This document shows, piece after piece, positions 15,789 to 24,437 of a stretch of DNA of 52,152 bases; positions within the stretch are counted from its first letter, which is position 1, and the number at the start of each line of letters is the position of its first letter. The notes under the pieces were generated by a model that was not told the DNA's origin, ran no database searches, and saw nothing but the letters and a program-made list of their open reading frames with translations. Both the position numbers and the translations under genes were made by a program. Origin of the DNA: an uncultured Clostridia bacterium (GTDB lineage: Bacteria; Bacillota; Clostridia; Lutisporales; Lutisporaceae); contig CALGKJ010000146.1 of assembly GCA_937930535.1 (NCBI GenBank), forward strand, positions 1-52,152, written 5' to 3'.

Positions 15789-17327
15789 TTACTCTATTAC
15801 ATTATTAATATTCTTCTTGTGTACGTTATTAAAGAAGTCAGAGCCTATTGCTCTGTAGTTGTCAAACTTAATCTTTCTGTCAAGCTCTTGTACGCTTTGT
15901 CTCTTTACATATCTGCCAAAGCCAGGCTTAACCATAATCTTGCCTTGAATTTCGTGAGCAGCTTCTTCATAAACAAGTGTTCCACGAAGAACAGTTTTAA
16001 CTACCTTACCAGTCAGCTTCATGCCGTGAAGCGGTGTATATTTGTTTTTCATGAAGGATGCATCCTTGTGTATTGACCATTCCTTCTTAGGATCAATGAT
16101 TGTAAGGTCAGCATCTGAGCCTATGGACATTGCTCCCTTTTTAGGGAATAAACCATAGTGGATTGCTGCGTTTTTGCTAAGCACTTCAACTAATCTTTCA
16201 AGATTTAGTCTGCCTTTGTTATAGCCTTCACTTACCAGTATATTAACCATAGTTTCTGTTCCTGGTATGCCTGGGAATGCAGTCCAGATATTCATGCCTG
16301 GAGCATCCTTTTCAACTGGTACTTCATCATTATCCTTGTTTTCTTCTATCTTGTATGGTGCGTGGTCTGTTGCAACGAAGTCAACACTTCCGTTAGCAAG
16401 ACCTTCCCAAAGCTCTATATTGTCCTGCTTTGTTCTTAGCGGAGGAGCAATCTTAGCCATTGCGCCATACTCTGTCATTGCTTCTGGAGCATTTAGTACC
16501 AGATAGTGAGGGCAAACCTCGGAGGTTACCTTAAGACCTCTCTTTTTTGCTTCTCCGATTAATCTTGCTCCAACACCTGTGCTCATATGCACTACATGGT
16601 ATCTTGCTTCTGTTTCTTCTGAGAAGGCTATACCAAGCTGAATAGCTGCTTTTTCTGCAAGCTCAAGTCTTGCTTCTGACCAAGCCGGACCGTCCAGTCT
16701 GCCTTCGTTTTTGTATTTATTAACATAATAATCACACATTGCAAAATTCTCTGCGTGAACACCAACAGCTAATCCTGTTTCCGCAACTACCTTGAATACC
16801 TCGTGCATTTCTGGATCTGTAACTCTGTTGTATGTAGGAACTGATGGAGTCATATAAACCTTAAAAGCAACAACTCCTGCATCTGCTTGCTCTTTAATAT
16901 TATGAAGGTTACCTTCTCTAACGTCTTCTCCTGTTGCTCCGCCCCACATAGCAAAGTCTACTATAGCTTGAGGGCTGACAGCATCAATTTTTTCATTAAG
17001 GGAGCTTACGCATCTTACTGATCTTGGTGAGGAACAGCATGGCATATCTATTATGGTTGTTACTCCCCCAGCGGCTGCCTGACTTGTTCCAGTTAAAAAT
17101 GTTTCTCTGTGTGTGAAGCCCGGATCCATATAGTGTGTATGTGAGTCGATACAGCCTGGCAGTACAAGATTGCCTTCTGCGTCTATAAAGTTTTCAGCTT
17201 CTATCCCGTCAACGTCCACCAAAAATCCTGCTATTTTCTCATCTTTTACAAGGATATTTGTTAATAGGGTATCGTTGCCATTCATCATAGGTATACGAGC
17301 ATTTTTTACTATTAAGTCATACTTCAT
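15789..17327 (-). CDS. Hydantoinase/dihydropyrimidinase/allantoinase-family cyclic amidohydrolase
   Basis: This 512-residue binuclear-metal hydrolase has the full ligand set: HTH (H63, H65), the carboxylated Lys in VAFKVYMT (K156), VHAEN (H191), VVHMST (H247) and ATDHAPY (D321). It also has allantoinase-like SEVCPHYL and IAPPLRTK. The family opens cyclic amide rings, so it is my candidate xanthine amidohydrolase, cleaving the six-membered ring to 4-ureido-5-imidazolecarboxylate. The C-terminus runs some 40 residues past the usual end (FDNYRAIGSDFFNNVHKK and following residues) and may target the enzyme to the shell. AAGGAGG precedes ATG. Confidence 0.85.
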   Translation of the reverse strand: MKYDLIVKNARIPMMNGNDTLLTNILVKDEKIAGFLVDVDGIEAENFIDAEGNLVLPGCIDSHTHYMDPGFTHRETFLTGTSQAAAGGVTTIIDMPCCSSPRSVRCVSSLNEKIDAVSPQAIVDFAMWGGATGEDVREGNLHNIKEQADAGVVAFKVYMTPSVPTYNRVTDPEMHEVFKVVAETGLAVGVHAENFAMCDYYVNKYKNEGRLDGPAWSEARLELAEKAAIQLGIAFSEETEARYHVVHMSTGVGARLIGEAKKRGLKVTSEVCPHYLVLNAPEAMTEYGAMAKIAPPLRTKQDNIELWEGLANGSVDFVATDHAPYKIEENKDNDEVPVEKDAPGMNIWTAFPGIPGTETMVNILVSEGYNKGRLNLERLVEVLSKNAAIHYGLFPKKGAMSIGSDADLTIIDPKKEWSIHKDASFMKNKYTPLHGMKLTGKVVKTVLRGTLVYEEAAHEIQGKIMVKPGFGRYVKRQSVQELDRKIKFDNYRAIGSDFFNNVHKKNINNVIE

Positions 17328-17406
17328 TAGGACAAGCCTCCTTATGCTATTTTATATTAATCTTAGACACTATCTAAGTTTTATTATTATATCCTGATTA
17401 TATCCT

Positions 17407-18312
17407 CTATACTAAATCAAATAAGTGATTTTCAAGTATTTGACTTCTGTCAAAGTTTTCTATTCCCATGTAGAATTCCAATGAGTTTATAAGCGACTCC
17501 ATTGGAACTACTCCAACAAGCTCACTGCCTACTACGTTTACACCATATCTTGATGCTTCTATCTTTATCAGCTCAAAGGTTCTGTAAAGTGGTGTATTTA
17601 CATAGTCAAACATATTCATTGAAACGCAAACCTGATTTCTTTCTTCAAACTTAAGTCCAACTGATCTTACAGTTGTAAAACCGCCGCTTGGTCCACGCAT
17701 AGCCTTTGCTATCTTCTTTGCTATTTCCAAGTTAGGTGTATCTAGTATTACATTGAAGGCAACAAGTGGATTTGTGCCTGCACTAACTATTGTTGCTCCT
17801 GCTGTTGGGTGAAGTGCTGCTGGTCCTAAGTCTGGTCTTCTTTCTTCTGTATGTGCTACAAGCTTAAGACCTTCATATTGACCCTTTCTTATAAAGTCCA
17901 GTGCTTTTCTTTCAGGTTTTTTTGCATTTTCACCTGTAAAGAATACTGGTACATTAAATCTTTCATATACTGCTTTACCAATTTCTTCTGCTAATTGAAC
18001 ACATTCTTCTAAGCTTATATTCTTCAATGGGAATACTGGAATTGTATCCTGTGCTCCTATTCTTGGATGGGAACCGCTTTGCTCTTCCATATTTATTAGC
18101 TCATATGACTTGCCTGCCATGTTTAAAAGTGCTTCCTTAAGCGGCTCAGGCTCACCGATAAGAGTAACAACTGTTCTGTTAAAGTCTGCGTCTGGATGAT
18201 AGTCAACCAGCTTTACACCTTTAACATTTCTAACTTGATCTACAATTGCCTCTACAACCTCAGTTCTTCTGCCTTCACTGAAATTCGGTACTGCTTGAAT
18301 AAATTTTGCCAT
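17407..18312 (-). CDS. Formiminotransferase (FTCD N-terminal type)
   Basis: This 301-residue folate-dependent transferase contains only the formiminotransferase half of FTCD (no cyclodeaminase). The conserved SGSHPRIGAQD places the catalytic His at residue 82, the same number as in the mammalian enzyme. Start taken at ATG 18312, preceded by GGAGGGG. The in-frame ATG at 18381 has no ribosome binding site. The known use is formiminoglutamate, but in purine-fermenting clostridia a homologous step moves the formimino group of formiminoglycine to tetrahydrofolate, leaving glycine. That fits this cluster better because no histidine genes are present. Confidence 0.85.
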   Translation of the reverse strand: MAKFIQAVPNFSEGRRTEVVEAIVDQVRNVKGVKLVDYHPDADFNRTVVTLIGEPEPLKEALLNMAGKSYELINMEEQSGSHPRIGAQDTIPVFPLKNISLEECVQLAEEIGKAVYERFNVPVFFTGENAKKPERKALDFIRKGQYEGLKLVAHTEERRPDLGPAALHPTAGATIVSAGTNPLVAFNVILDTPNLEIAKKIAKAMRGPSGGFTTVRSVGLKFEERNQVCVSMNMFDYVNTPLYRTFELIKIEASRYGVNVVGSELVGVVPMESLINSLEFYMGIENFDRSQILENHLFDLV

Positions 18313-18379
18313 ATTACCCCTCCGTTTGATTATTATTGTGTTACTTATATATATTTTTAGGACAACCCACATTTTGTCC

Positions 18380-18408
18380 ATAATAATATTCTATCATAAT
18401 TTGCTCAA
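18380..18408 (-). promoter_or_regulatory. Candidate promoter of the formiminotransferase-to-shell operon
   Basis: On the minus strand TTGAGC (18408-18403) and TATTAT (18385-18380) are separated by 17 bases, about 70 bases before the formiminotransferase start. The hexamers are imperfect. Confidence 0.35.
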
Positions 18409-18550
18409 AATGTTGCACTAATATTATTAATTTCTAATATCATTTTTACAAAAAACTTAGTTTGTCTTGTATACTTTTTATAATTTTCTTATAAATGCCA
18501 AATAATTTACATATGGAAGCAATACGTTTTAAATTTTATGATTCTTTAAT

Positions 18551-18592
18551 AAGTATATCCTATATTATCATTTGGTATGATATACTTATAAT
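18551..18592 (+). promoter_or_regulatory. Dyad and -10 box upstream of the cyclase-family gene
   Basis: Perfect 9-base arms AAGTATATC (18551-18559) and GATATACTT (18579-18587) lie 19 bases apart. The right arm abuts a TATAAT (18587-18592). No good -35 is present at 17 bases, which suggests an activated or repressed promoter reading toward 18630. Confidence 0.45.
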
Positions 18593-18629
18593 TGTGAATA
18601 TTTATTAATTTTGACAAGGGGAGATTTAA

Positions 18630-19322
18630 ATGGCGTTAAAGCTTATAGACCTTTCACAGGAAATTTTTCAGGGTATGTCTGTATTTCCAATGCATCAGAA
18701 TACCTTTATAATGACCAATATGACTCATGAGGATAACATGAAAAGGACTGGCAGCAAGACACTGGGCTTTTCTGCAAGAAATCTTTTAATCAGCGAGCAT
18801 GGAGGCACACACTGCGATGCGGTGTGGGAATATAAGCCATCAGGTGCAACAATAGATAAGATGCCCCTTAACTATTTTTGGGGAAGTGCTATATGTATAG
18901 ATCTTACTCATATACCTGCAAATAGATACATAACTCCAAAGGATTTGGAGCAGGCAGTTAAGAAGTCAGGTCTTACTATAGAAAAGGGTGATATTGTTCT
19001 GCTTTATACCGGGCACTATGATAGAAATTTCGGCACTGATAAATGGCAGACTACTTACTCAGGCTTAAATATGGAAGCAGCAGAATGGCTGGCAAAGCAG
19101 GGTGTGGTAAATATAGGCGTGGATGCTCCGGCAATAGATCACCCTGATGATGTGGATTTTTCGGGTCATTATATATGCGGCAAATACGATATAACTAATA
19201 CGGAAAATCTATGCAATCTGGATAAAGTTGTAAATAAGCGTTTTATATATATTGGTCTGCCTCTGAAAATCAGAGACGGCTCCGGCTCACCAATCAGAGC
19301 TGTGGCACTGGTTGAGGAGTAA
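18630..19322 (+). CDS. Cyclase-family (KynB-like) metal-dependent hydrolase
   Basis: This 230-residue hydrolase is of the kynurenine-formamidase/cyclase family. The metal motif H-x3-H-x-D is seen as H57-GGT-H61-C-D63, but the usual third His four residues after the Asp is Glu (E67, in DAVWEY). Other family marks are VLLYTGHYDR and NIGVDAPAIDH. Members open cyclic amides such as isatin or cleave formyl amides. It is the only plus-strand gene of the purine region and is transcribed divergently from the formiminotransferase. It is a candidate for 4-imidazolone ring opening to formiminoglycine, by inference only. GGGGAG is the ribosome binding site. Confidence 0.75.
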   Translation: MALKLIDLSQEIFQGMSVFPMHQNTFIMTNMTHEDNMKRTGSKTLGFSARNLLISEHGGTHCDAVWEYKPSGATIDKMPLNYFWGSAICIDLTHIPANRYITPKDLEQAVKKSGLTIEKGDIVLLYTGHYDRNFGTDKWQTTYSGLNMEAAEWLAKQGVVNIGVDAPAIDHPDDVDFSGHYICGKYDITNTENLCNLDKVVNKRFIYIGLPLKIRDGSGSPIRAVALVEE

Positions 19323-19342
19323 GGCTTTAGTATCCGATAATT

Positions 19343-19389
19343 AAATATAAAACCGTTATAGCTCTGTAAGCCATAACGGTTTTATATTT
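19343..19389. terminator. Bidirectional terminator between convergent cyclase gene and lysS
   Basis: Seventeen-base perfect arms with core AACCGTTAT/ATAACGGTT and flanking A/T runs serve both directions. It sits 21 bases past the cyclase stop and 15 bases past the lysS stop. Confidence 0.9.
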
Positions 19390-19403
19390 ATGTACATGTT
19401 TTA

Positions 19404-20894
19404 TTATACTATTGGTTTCATAGTAGGGAATAGTATAACGTCTCTTATGGAATATGAGTCTGTCAAAAACATTATGATTCTGTCTATGCCTATTCCTAAG
19501 CCGCCGGTAGGTGGCATACCTACTTCAAGTGAGTTTATAAAATCCTCGTCAAATGCGTATGCTTCATCGTCACCAAGCTCTTTTTCTCTCGCCTGCTGTA
19601 CGAATCTTTCTCTTTGGTCTATAGGATCATTAAGCTCTGAATAAGCGTTTCCTAATTCTCTTCCAAATACAAAAGCCTCAAATCTCTCTGTCATAGTTGG
19701 ATCATCGTTCTTTTTCTTTGTAAGAGGTGAAACCTCAACAGGATAGTCCATAAGGAAGGTAGGCTGAATCAAATGCTTTTCTGCATATGCTTCAAAGGCC
19801 GCATTCATGATATCTCCCTTTGTGCAGTCCTTTATTTTCTTTTTCAGCTCGTCTTCCAGCTTAAGCTTGCGAGCAAGCTCCTGAGCTTCCTCGTCAGTTT
19901 TTATTTCATCAAAATCAACGCCAGCATATTGCTTTACTGCTTCCTTCATGGTTACTCTGTTCCATGGGGGCGTAAAATCTATTTCTGTGCCTTGATACAT
20001 AACCTTGGTTGTTCCGTTAACTTCCATACATACTGTAGCTACCATGTTTTCCATAAGCTCCATCATTCCATGATAGTCAGTATATGCTTCATACAGCTCA
20101 ATCATAGTAAACTCAGGGTTATGTCTAATATCTATACCTTCGTTTCGGAAGTTTTTGCCCATATCATAAACCTTCTCAAAGCCGCCTACTATAAGTCTCT
20201 TTAGATACAGCTCTGTGGCTATTCTCAGATACAAGTCTATATCCAGAGCGTTGCTGCGAGTCTGGAAGGGTCTTGCTGCGGCACCGCTGGCAATAGTAGA
20301 AAGTATAGGTGTTTCAACCTCTAAATACCCTCTGTCGTCCAAGAATCTTCTTATTCCGCTTATTATTTTTGTTCTTTTTATGAAGGTTTCTTTCACTTCT
20401 GGATTAACTATCAGATCAAGATATCTTTGTCTGTATCTTAAATCTGGATCCTTCAAGCCATGAAACTTCTCTGGCAGGGGCTGAAGTGATTTACACAGCA
20501 GCTTCATTTCTTTTACGTGTACTGATATCTCGCCTCTCTTGGTTCTAAAAGCAAAGCCTTTTACACCAACAATATCTCCTAAATCGAAGGTTTTGAATAT
20601 CTTGTATTCTTCTTCGCCTATTTCATCCATTTTTGTGTAAATCTGTATTTGACCATTTCTATCTTGTATGTGGCAGAAGGATGCCTTGCCCATATCTCTA
20701 AAGGTCATTATTCTTCCGGCAATGGATACGTCTTTTCCATCCAGCTCTTCAAAGTTTTCAAGTATATCATTGCTATGATGAGTTACATCATATTTTAATA
20801 CCTCAAAGGGATTTCTGCCCATATTTTTTAGATTTTCCAGCTTTTCTCTTCTTATCTGCTGCTGTTCGCTCAAATTCAGCTCTTCGTTTGTCAT
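19404..20894 (-). CDS. lysS: Lysyl-tRNA synthetase, class II
   Basis: This enzyme charges tRNA-Lys. The 496 residues fit the class II enzyme. The N-terminal OB fold (about 55-165: [18 protein letters not shown]) binds the anticodon. Motif 2 is [18 protein letters not shown] and motif 3 is [12 protein letters not shown]. The gene follows greA with 11 bases between, as in many Clostridia. Both are probably read from the promoter at 21677-21705. Confidence 0.97.
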   Translation of the reverse strand: MTNEELNLSEQQQIRREKLENLKNMGRNPFEVLKYDVTHHSNDILENFEELDGKDVSIAGRIMTFRDMGKASFCHIQDRNGQIQIYTKMDEIGEEEYKIFKTFDLGDIVGVKGFAFRTKRGEISVHVKEMKLLCKSLQPLPEKFHGLKDPDLRYRQRYLDLIVNPEVKETFIKRTKIISGIRRFLDDRGYLEVETPILSTIASGAAARPFQTRSNALDIDLYLRIATELYLKRLIVGGFEKVYDMGKNFRNEGIDIRHNPEFTMIELYEAYTDYHGMMELMENMVATVCMEVNGTTKVMYQGTEIDFTPPWNRVTMKEAVKQYAGVDFDEIKTDEEAQELARKLKLEDELKKKIKDCTKGDIMNAAFEAYAEKHLIQPTFLMDYPVEVSPLTKKKNDDPTMTERFEAFVFGRELGNAYSELNDPIDQRERFVQQAREKELGDDEAYAFDEDFINSLEVGMPPTGGLGIGIDRIIMFLTDSYSIRDVILFPTMKPIV

Positions 20895-20905
20895 GACCCT
20901 TCCCC

Positions 20906-21379
20906 CTATTTTTTTATCTCTAATATTTCGTATTTTATTATTCCATCTGGTACAATTATTTCAACAACACTTCCAACACCTTTTCCGATTAATGCTCTTC
21001 CTACTGGTGATTCATTGGATATTTTCAGATTAATAGGATCCGCCTCAGCAGAGCCTACTATAGCATATTCTACTACATCTTCAAACTCTATATCCTTTAG
21101 TACAACCTTGGAGCCTACACTAACTACGTCTGTTTGTATATCATCCTCGTCTATTACCTTGGCTGTTTTTAGTATATTTTCAATTTGAGCAATTCTACCC
21201 TCTACAAATGCCTGCTCATTTTTAGCTTCATCATATTCAGAGTTTTCGGATATATCTCCAAAAGCCAAAGCTTGTTTAATTCTCAATGCAACTTCTGCTC
21301 TGCGCTTGCTTTTAAGGTGATCCAGCTCCAGCTCTAATTTTTTTAAACCTTCAAGCGTCAATATATTTTGCTTACTCAC
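20906..21379 (-). CDS. greA: Transcription elongation factor GreA
   Basis: GreA rescues backtracked RNA polymerase by stimulating transcript cleavage. The 157 residues comprise an N-terminal coiled coil ([14 protein letters not shown] to about residue 75, with the acidic tip [12 protein letters not shown]) and the C-terminal FKBP-like domain ([13 protein letters not shown]). It is first gene of the greA-lysS unit. The 298-base leader between the promoter and the start has one ATGTGCT/AGCACAT hairpin and no feature I can name. Confidence 0.96.
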   Translation of the reverse strand: MSKQNILTLEGLKKLELELDHLKSKRRAEVALRIKQALAFGDISENSEYDEAKNEQAFVEGRIAQIENILKTAKVIDEDDIQTDVVSVGSKVVLKDIEFEDVVEYAIVGSAEADPINLKISNESPVGRALIGKGVGSVVEIIVPDGIIKYEILEIKK

Positions 21380-21676
21380 AATCGCTCGCCTCCCGACTCT
21401 TAGTTTTTTGGAAATCTGTTTTGTTTGCCCAATGCTTTAAATCAAATGCCTTTAAGCATATTATTAATCTCTATAGTTATCAATGATAATTATATGTGCT
21501 TGTTATATTTTTATTCCAGCACATATTGCTACGCATATTAGCTTATTCCATTATAACCTTTAATTATAAAAGTATGCATATTAAATCCATGTTTAGTAAT
21601 TACCCAATATATAGCACAATATATACTATTTACAGGCTTACAGTGAATTTCCAAGATTTCCTGACTTTATTTGTTT

Positions 21677-21705
21677 ATTATAAAGTAGGAGTTTTGCAAT
21701 GTCAA
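21677..21705 (-). promoter_or_regulatory. Consensus sigma-A promoter for greA-lysS
   Basis: The minus strand reads TTGACA (21705-21700), 17 bases, then TATAAT (21682-21677), a perfect consensus. The region 21380-21676 is a long 5' leader. I see no T-box or riboswitch core in it. Confidence 0.8.
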
Positions 21706-21765
21706 GAAATAAATATACGCTGCACCTAAGAATCTTCTTATTGTTTAAATAAGCTTATTCACAAG

Positions 21766-22635
21766 TTATCTGAAATTATATAGCATATTCCATTTTTCTT
21801 TACTGTTATAAAGATATATATGGTTTAGTTTTTTAATAAACTCTTTATAAGACAGCTCTATATTAAAATATCTTAAAATAACAAGCAATTCATCATTCAT
21901 AAGTGCTATATTGTTATTTAGTGAAAGATCCTCTATGTAATCGTTCCACAACAGCACATCCTCAACCTTACAAAAGCTGCCGTCAATTTGGCTTTTCCCT
22001 AATACTATCTTATCCTTTAGGTATGAGCTATACTTTGCTATGTCTATTGTTTCATCAACCAGCAGTACATCTGAGTACTTTATTATTTTGTCCAGCTCTT
22101 TTGAAAATACTATTGATATTCCTTTTTTCTCCATACACTCTGTATAGATCTTTGTCTTTGTTTTTTTATCGAGGTTTTCTGACTCATAAAGCATCATATT
22201 GGATGCCTCATCGGAAAACATATCAGTAACAGCCATATCTATTGTGGATGTAATAAATCCTATGCTGCCAGTCATATAGTTTTTTTTACTTATCTGACTT
22301 AGCTTACACATAGCAGAAAACAGCTTTACTGCTCTTATTTCATTTATAATATTATTCTTATCGCAGGAATACTCTCCATTTTGGTCTAAGTGTTTTTCTA
22401 CAATATACTTTACTTTGTTCTCCTTAAAGTAGTTATATAGTATCTTATTTTTCCGTTTATTGTTTAAATCACCTGAAATAACGGGATACTCTATTATTAA
22501 AATCGAATGCTTCTGCTGATTGAATTCTATATCCTGCATGTCCTTTATCTCAGGAGCAGCAAACAGCTTTAACATTGCCGGAATCTTTTTGGGTGTATAT
22601 AAAACTATAGCACCATTGTTTATCGTATCTTCCAT
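21766..22635 (-). CDS. Hypothetical protein
   Basis: This 289-residue soluble protein (no signal peptide or membrane segment) is rich in I, K, N and D. I do not recognise a family. GGAGTT lies 9 bases before ATG. It sits 82 bases downstream of the quinate-dehydrogenase-annotated gene in the same direction and before the greA promoter. The segments ILIIEYPVI and DVLLVDETIDIAKY have the alternating hydrophobic pattern of buried beta strands, so an alpha/beta fold is likely. Codon use looks like that of its neighbours. Confidence 0.7.
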   Translation of the reverse strand: MEDTINNGAIVLYTPKKIPAMLKLFAAPEIKDMQDIEFNQQKHSILIIEYPVISGDLNNKRKNKILYNYFKENKVKYIVEKHLDQNGEYSCDKNNIINEIRAVKLFSAMCKLSQISKKNYMTGSIGFITSTIDMAVTDMFSDEASNMMLYESENLDKKTKTKIYTECMEKKGISIVFSKELDKIIKYSDVLLVDETIDIAKYSSYLKDKIVLGKSQIDGSFCKVEDVLLWNDYIEDLSLNNNIALMNDELLVILRYFNIELSYKEFIKKLNHIYLYNSKEKWNMLYNFR

Positions 22636-22717
22636 AATTACAACTCCAGAATATAATAATAATTTATTTTTTATTACTGCTTTATTATAAATATTAACTG
22701 GAGCTGCTGCATATTAC

Positions 22718-23656
22718 TTAAATTTTTACCTGTGCCTTTGGCAGGGTGTTGTTCAGATACTCTACTCTTGGCTTAAAATCTATATCACTTAATGCCTTAA
22801 TATAGTCCTCAGAAGTTATACTGTCTACATCCTTATTGATAAGGGAAACCAGTAATGCTTCAATTACATTTGTCCCAAAGGAACGTCCTGCTAAATCTGG
22901 ACTTGATGTAACAAATACGCTTATTCCGCACTGCTCCATCCACAAAATATCATCCTTGGTTACTGTATTTGTTACAATCATTTTGCCATCCATGTGACGA
23001 GGCATAAATTGTCTTATATAGTGAAAGTCACCAGCTATTATATCGGCTTCCTCGAAAAACTTATCATTTTTGCCCGCCTTGCTCAAACCGCCATTTTGAT
23101 CCTTTCCTGTGGGATACAGCATTTCAAAGGGCAGTCTGCAAGCTATAGGAGCAAATATACTTGCTATTCTATCCAACATTCTTAAGGATTTAATGGGAAT
23201 ATTTATTCCAAGGGCTACCATCAAATCTCCTAGTGTAAGATCACAGCCCATATTTTGAAAGCCCTCAGCCATTGCATACCTGTCAATTGCAGGCAGCATA
23301 AATACCTTCTTGCCTTTGAGCTTCATTACATTTTCATCAATAAATTTTGGAACTTCTTTTTCCAGAGATACTTTCAGCCCTGAGCCGTCAACCATCGGGG
23401 TTTTTTGTGCTGCTTCCTTGATAGGTACAGCGTCCTTTATCTTGTATTTATTCTTGCCAGCGTTAAGATATACATCTATTCCACCCATTCCGAAGGCATC
23501 GACTTTACCGTCAAGCTCCTTTACCAGTTGGATAGCTTTTTGTATATCTCCGTCTGTACCTCTTCTTTCAATAAGTATCTTCTCACCTGCTATTTCCACT
23601 TCTACACTATGATCTCTTTTGGATGAGCCAATACTTATGCTTATTATATGCTTCAT
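22718..23656 (-). CDS. Conserved clostridial protein usually annotated quinate 5-dehydrogenase
   Basis: This 312-residue protein starts with HIISISIGSSKRDH and contains GIDVYLNAG and PMVDGSGLK. I associate this pattern with proteins named quinate 5-dehydrogenase in Clostridia. The name is doubtful because a standard NAD-binding GxGxxG at a Rossmann start is not obvious and no shikimate genes are nearby. The HTH gene lies immediately upstream (4-base gap), and the two are probably co-regulated. Confidence 0.5.
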   Translation of the reverse strand: MKHIISISIGSSKRDHSVEVEIAGEKILIERRGTDGDIQKAIQLVKELDGKVDAFGMGGIDVYLNAGKNKYKIKDAVPIKEAAQKTPMVDGSGLKVSLEKEVPKFIDENVMKLKGKKVFMLPAIDRYAMAEGFQNMGCDLTLGDLMVALGINIPIKSLRMLDRIASIFAPIACRLPFEMLYPTGKDQNGGLSKAGKNDKFFEEADIIAGDFHYIRQFMPRHMDGKMIVTNTVTKDDILWMEQCGISVFVTSSPDLAGRSFGTNVIEALLVSLINKDVDSITSEDYIKALSDIDFKPRVEYLNNTLPKAQVKI

Positions 23657-23660
23657 ATTA

Positions 23661-24185
23661 CTACCCCTTTAATATTTTTAGTATTTCTGTCAACATATTA
23701 ATATCTACTGAAACATCATCCTTTAAGGGAGATTTTCCTATATCTATTTCTATAATTTGATTGTCCAGCATATCCCTAATCATTTTGATTCTATAATCTG
23801 ATGCCATTAATATAACTGTGTCAAAGCCTCTAAACTTATTAATCAGCTCCATAAGCTGGTTTATAACCTGAGCACCTGTGTCCTGAGATGCAAATTTATT
23901 CCTTTCTTCTTCTGACAACAGCATATAGTAATCTACTCCGAATTTTTTTAATACCTTTTCCACTTCTTCCTTATTGCCTATAGGAAAGCCTGCGGCTGCT
24001 ATGCTTTGTCCTTTGCGTACTTCTCCAAGACCCTCAAGTCTTGAGATAAAGGTTCGCTCTATGTTTAATTTTTCACCTGCCTCTGATTGAGACATGCCGT
24101 TAGCTCTCAGTTTAAGTATATTATCTATGGATTCGTTAATCCTTTTTCTGCTTATTACTTTATCACCTATTCTTATGAGATCCAT
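23661..24185 (-). CDS. Helix-turn-helix regulator
   Basis: I choose ATG 24185 (174 residues) because GGGGTG precedes it. An in-frame ATG at 24206 has no ribosome binding site. Residues about 20-50 form an XRE-like helix-turn-helix (ILKLRANGMSQSEAGEKLNI, then ERTFISRLEGLG). The rest is an alpha/beta domain with VILMASDYRIKMIRDML, reminiscent of a ligand-binding Rossmann-like region. It may control the adjacent quinate-dehydrogenase-annotated gene, and itself. Confidence 0.65.
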   Translation of the reverse strand: MDLIRIGDKVISRKRINESIDNILKLRANGMSQSEAGEKLNIERTFISRLEGLGEVRKGQSIAAAGFPIGNKEEVEKVLKKFGVDYYMLLSEEERNKFASQDTGAQVINQLMELINKFRGFDTVILMASDYRIKMIRDMLDNQIIEIDIGKSPLKDDVSVDINMLTEILKILKG

Positions 24186-24342
24186 TTCTACACCCCGATA
24201 TATCATGTTATTATTTGGTTGTGCACCAGTTTGTATACACTTTATATTTTAATACTTTGCTATATATTACACAATATAAAAGTCACTTTAAATTATTCCT
24301 TTAATTTGAAGATTTTTAAGTTATTGTCCAAAAAATGAGAAA

Positions 24343-24394
24343 AGTAAAAGCATCCTATAGAAAATGTGCTTTCTATTGAGTATTTGCTTTTACT
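24343..24394 (-). terminator. Terminator after dusB
   Basis: Arms AGTAAAAGCA and TGCTTTTACT are perfect and enclose a second imperfect AGAAA/TTTCT hairpin. T-rich sequence follows on the minus strand. It lies 44 bases past the dusB stop. Confidence 0.6.
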
Positions 24395-24437
24395 GTATTC
24401 TGGTTGTATGGGCTGTTATCCTCATTTAGCAGTACAG

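Noticed and set aside
348-19322. A ygeX/diaminopropionate-type uric acid gene cluster as found in gut bacteria
   Set aside because: No diaminopropionate ammonia-lyase or its partner genes are present, while a formiminotransferase, UbiD/UbiX and shell genes are.
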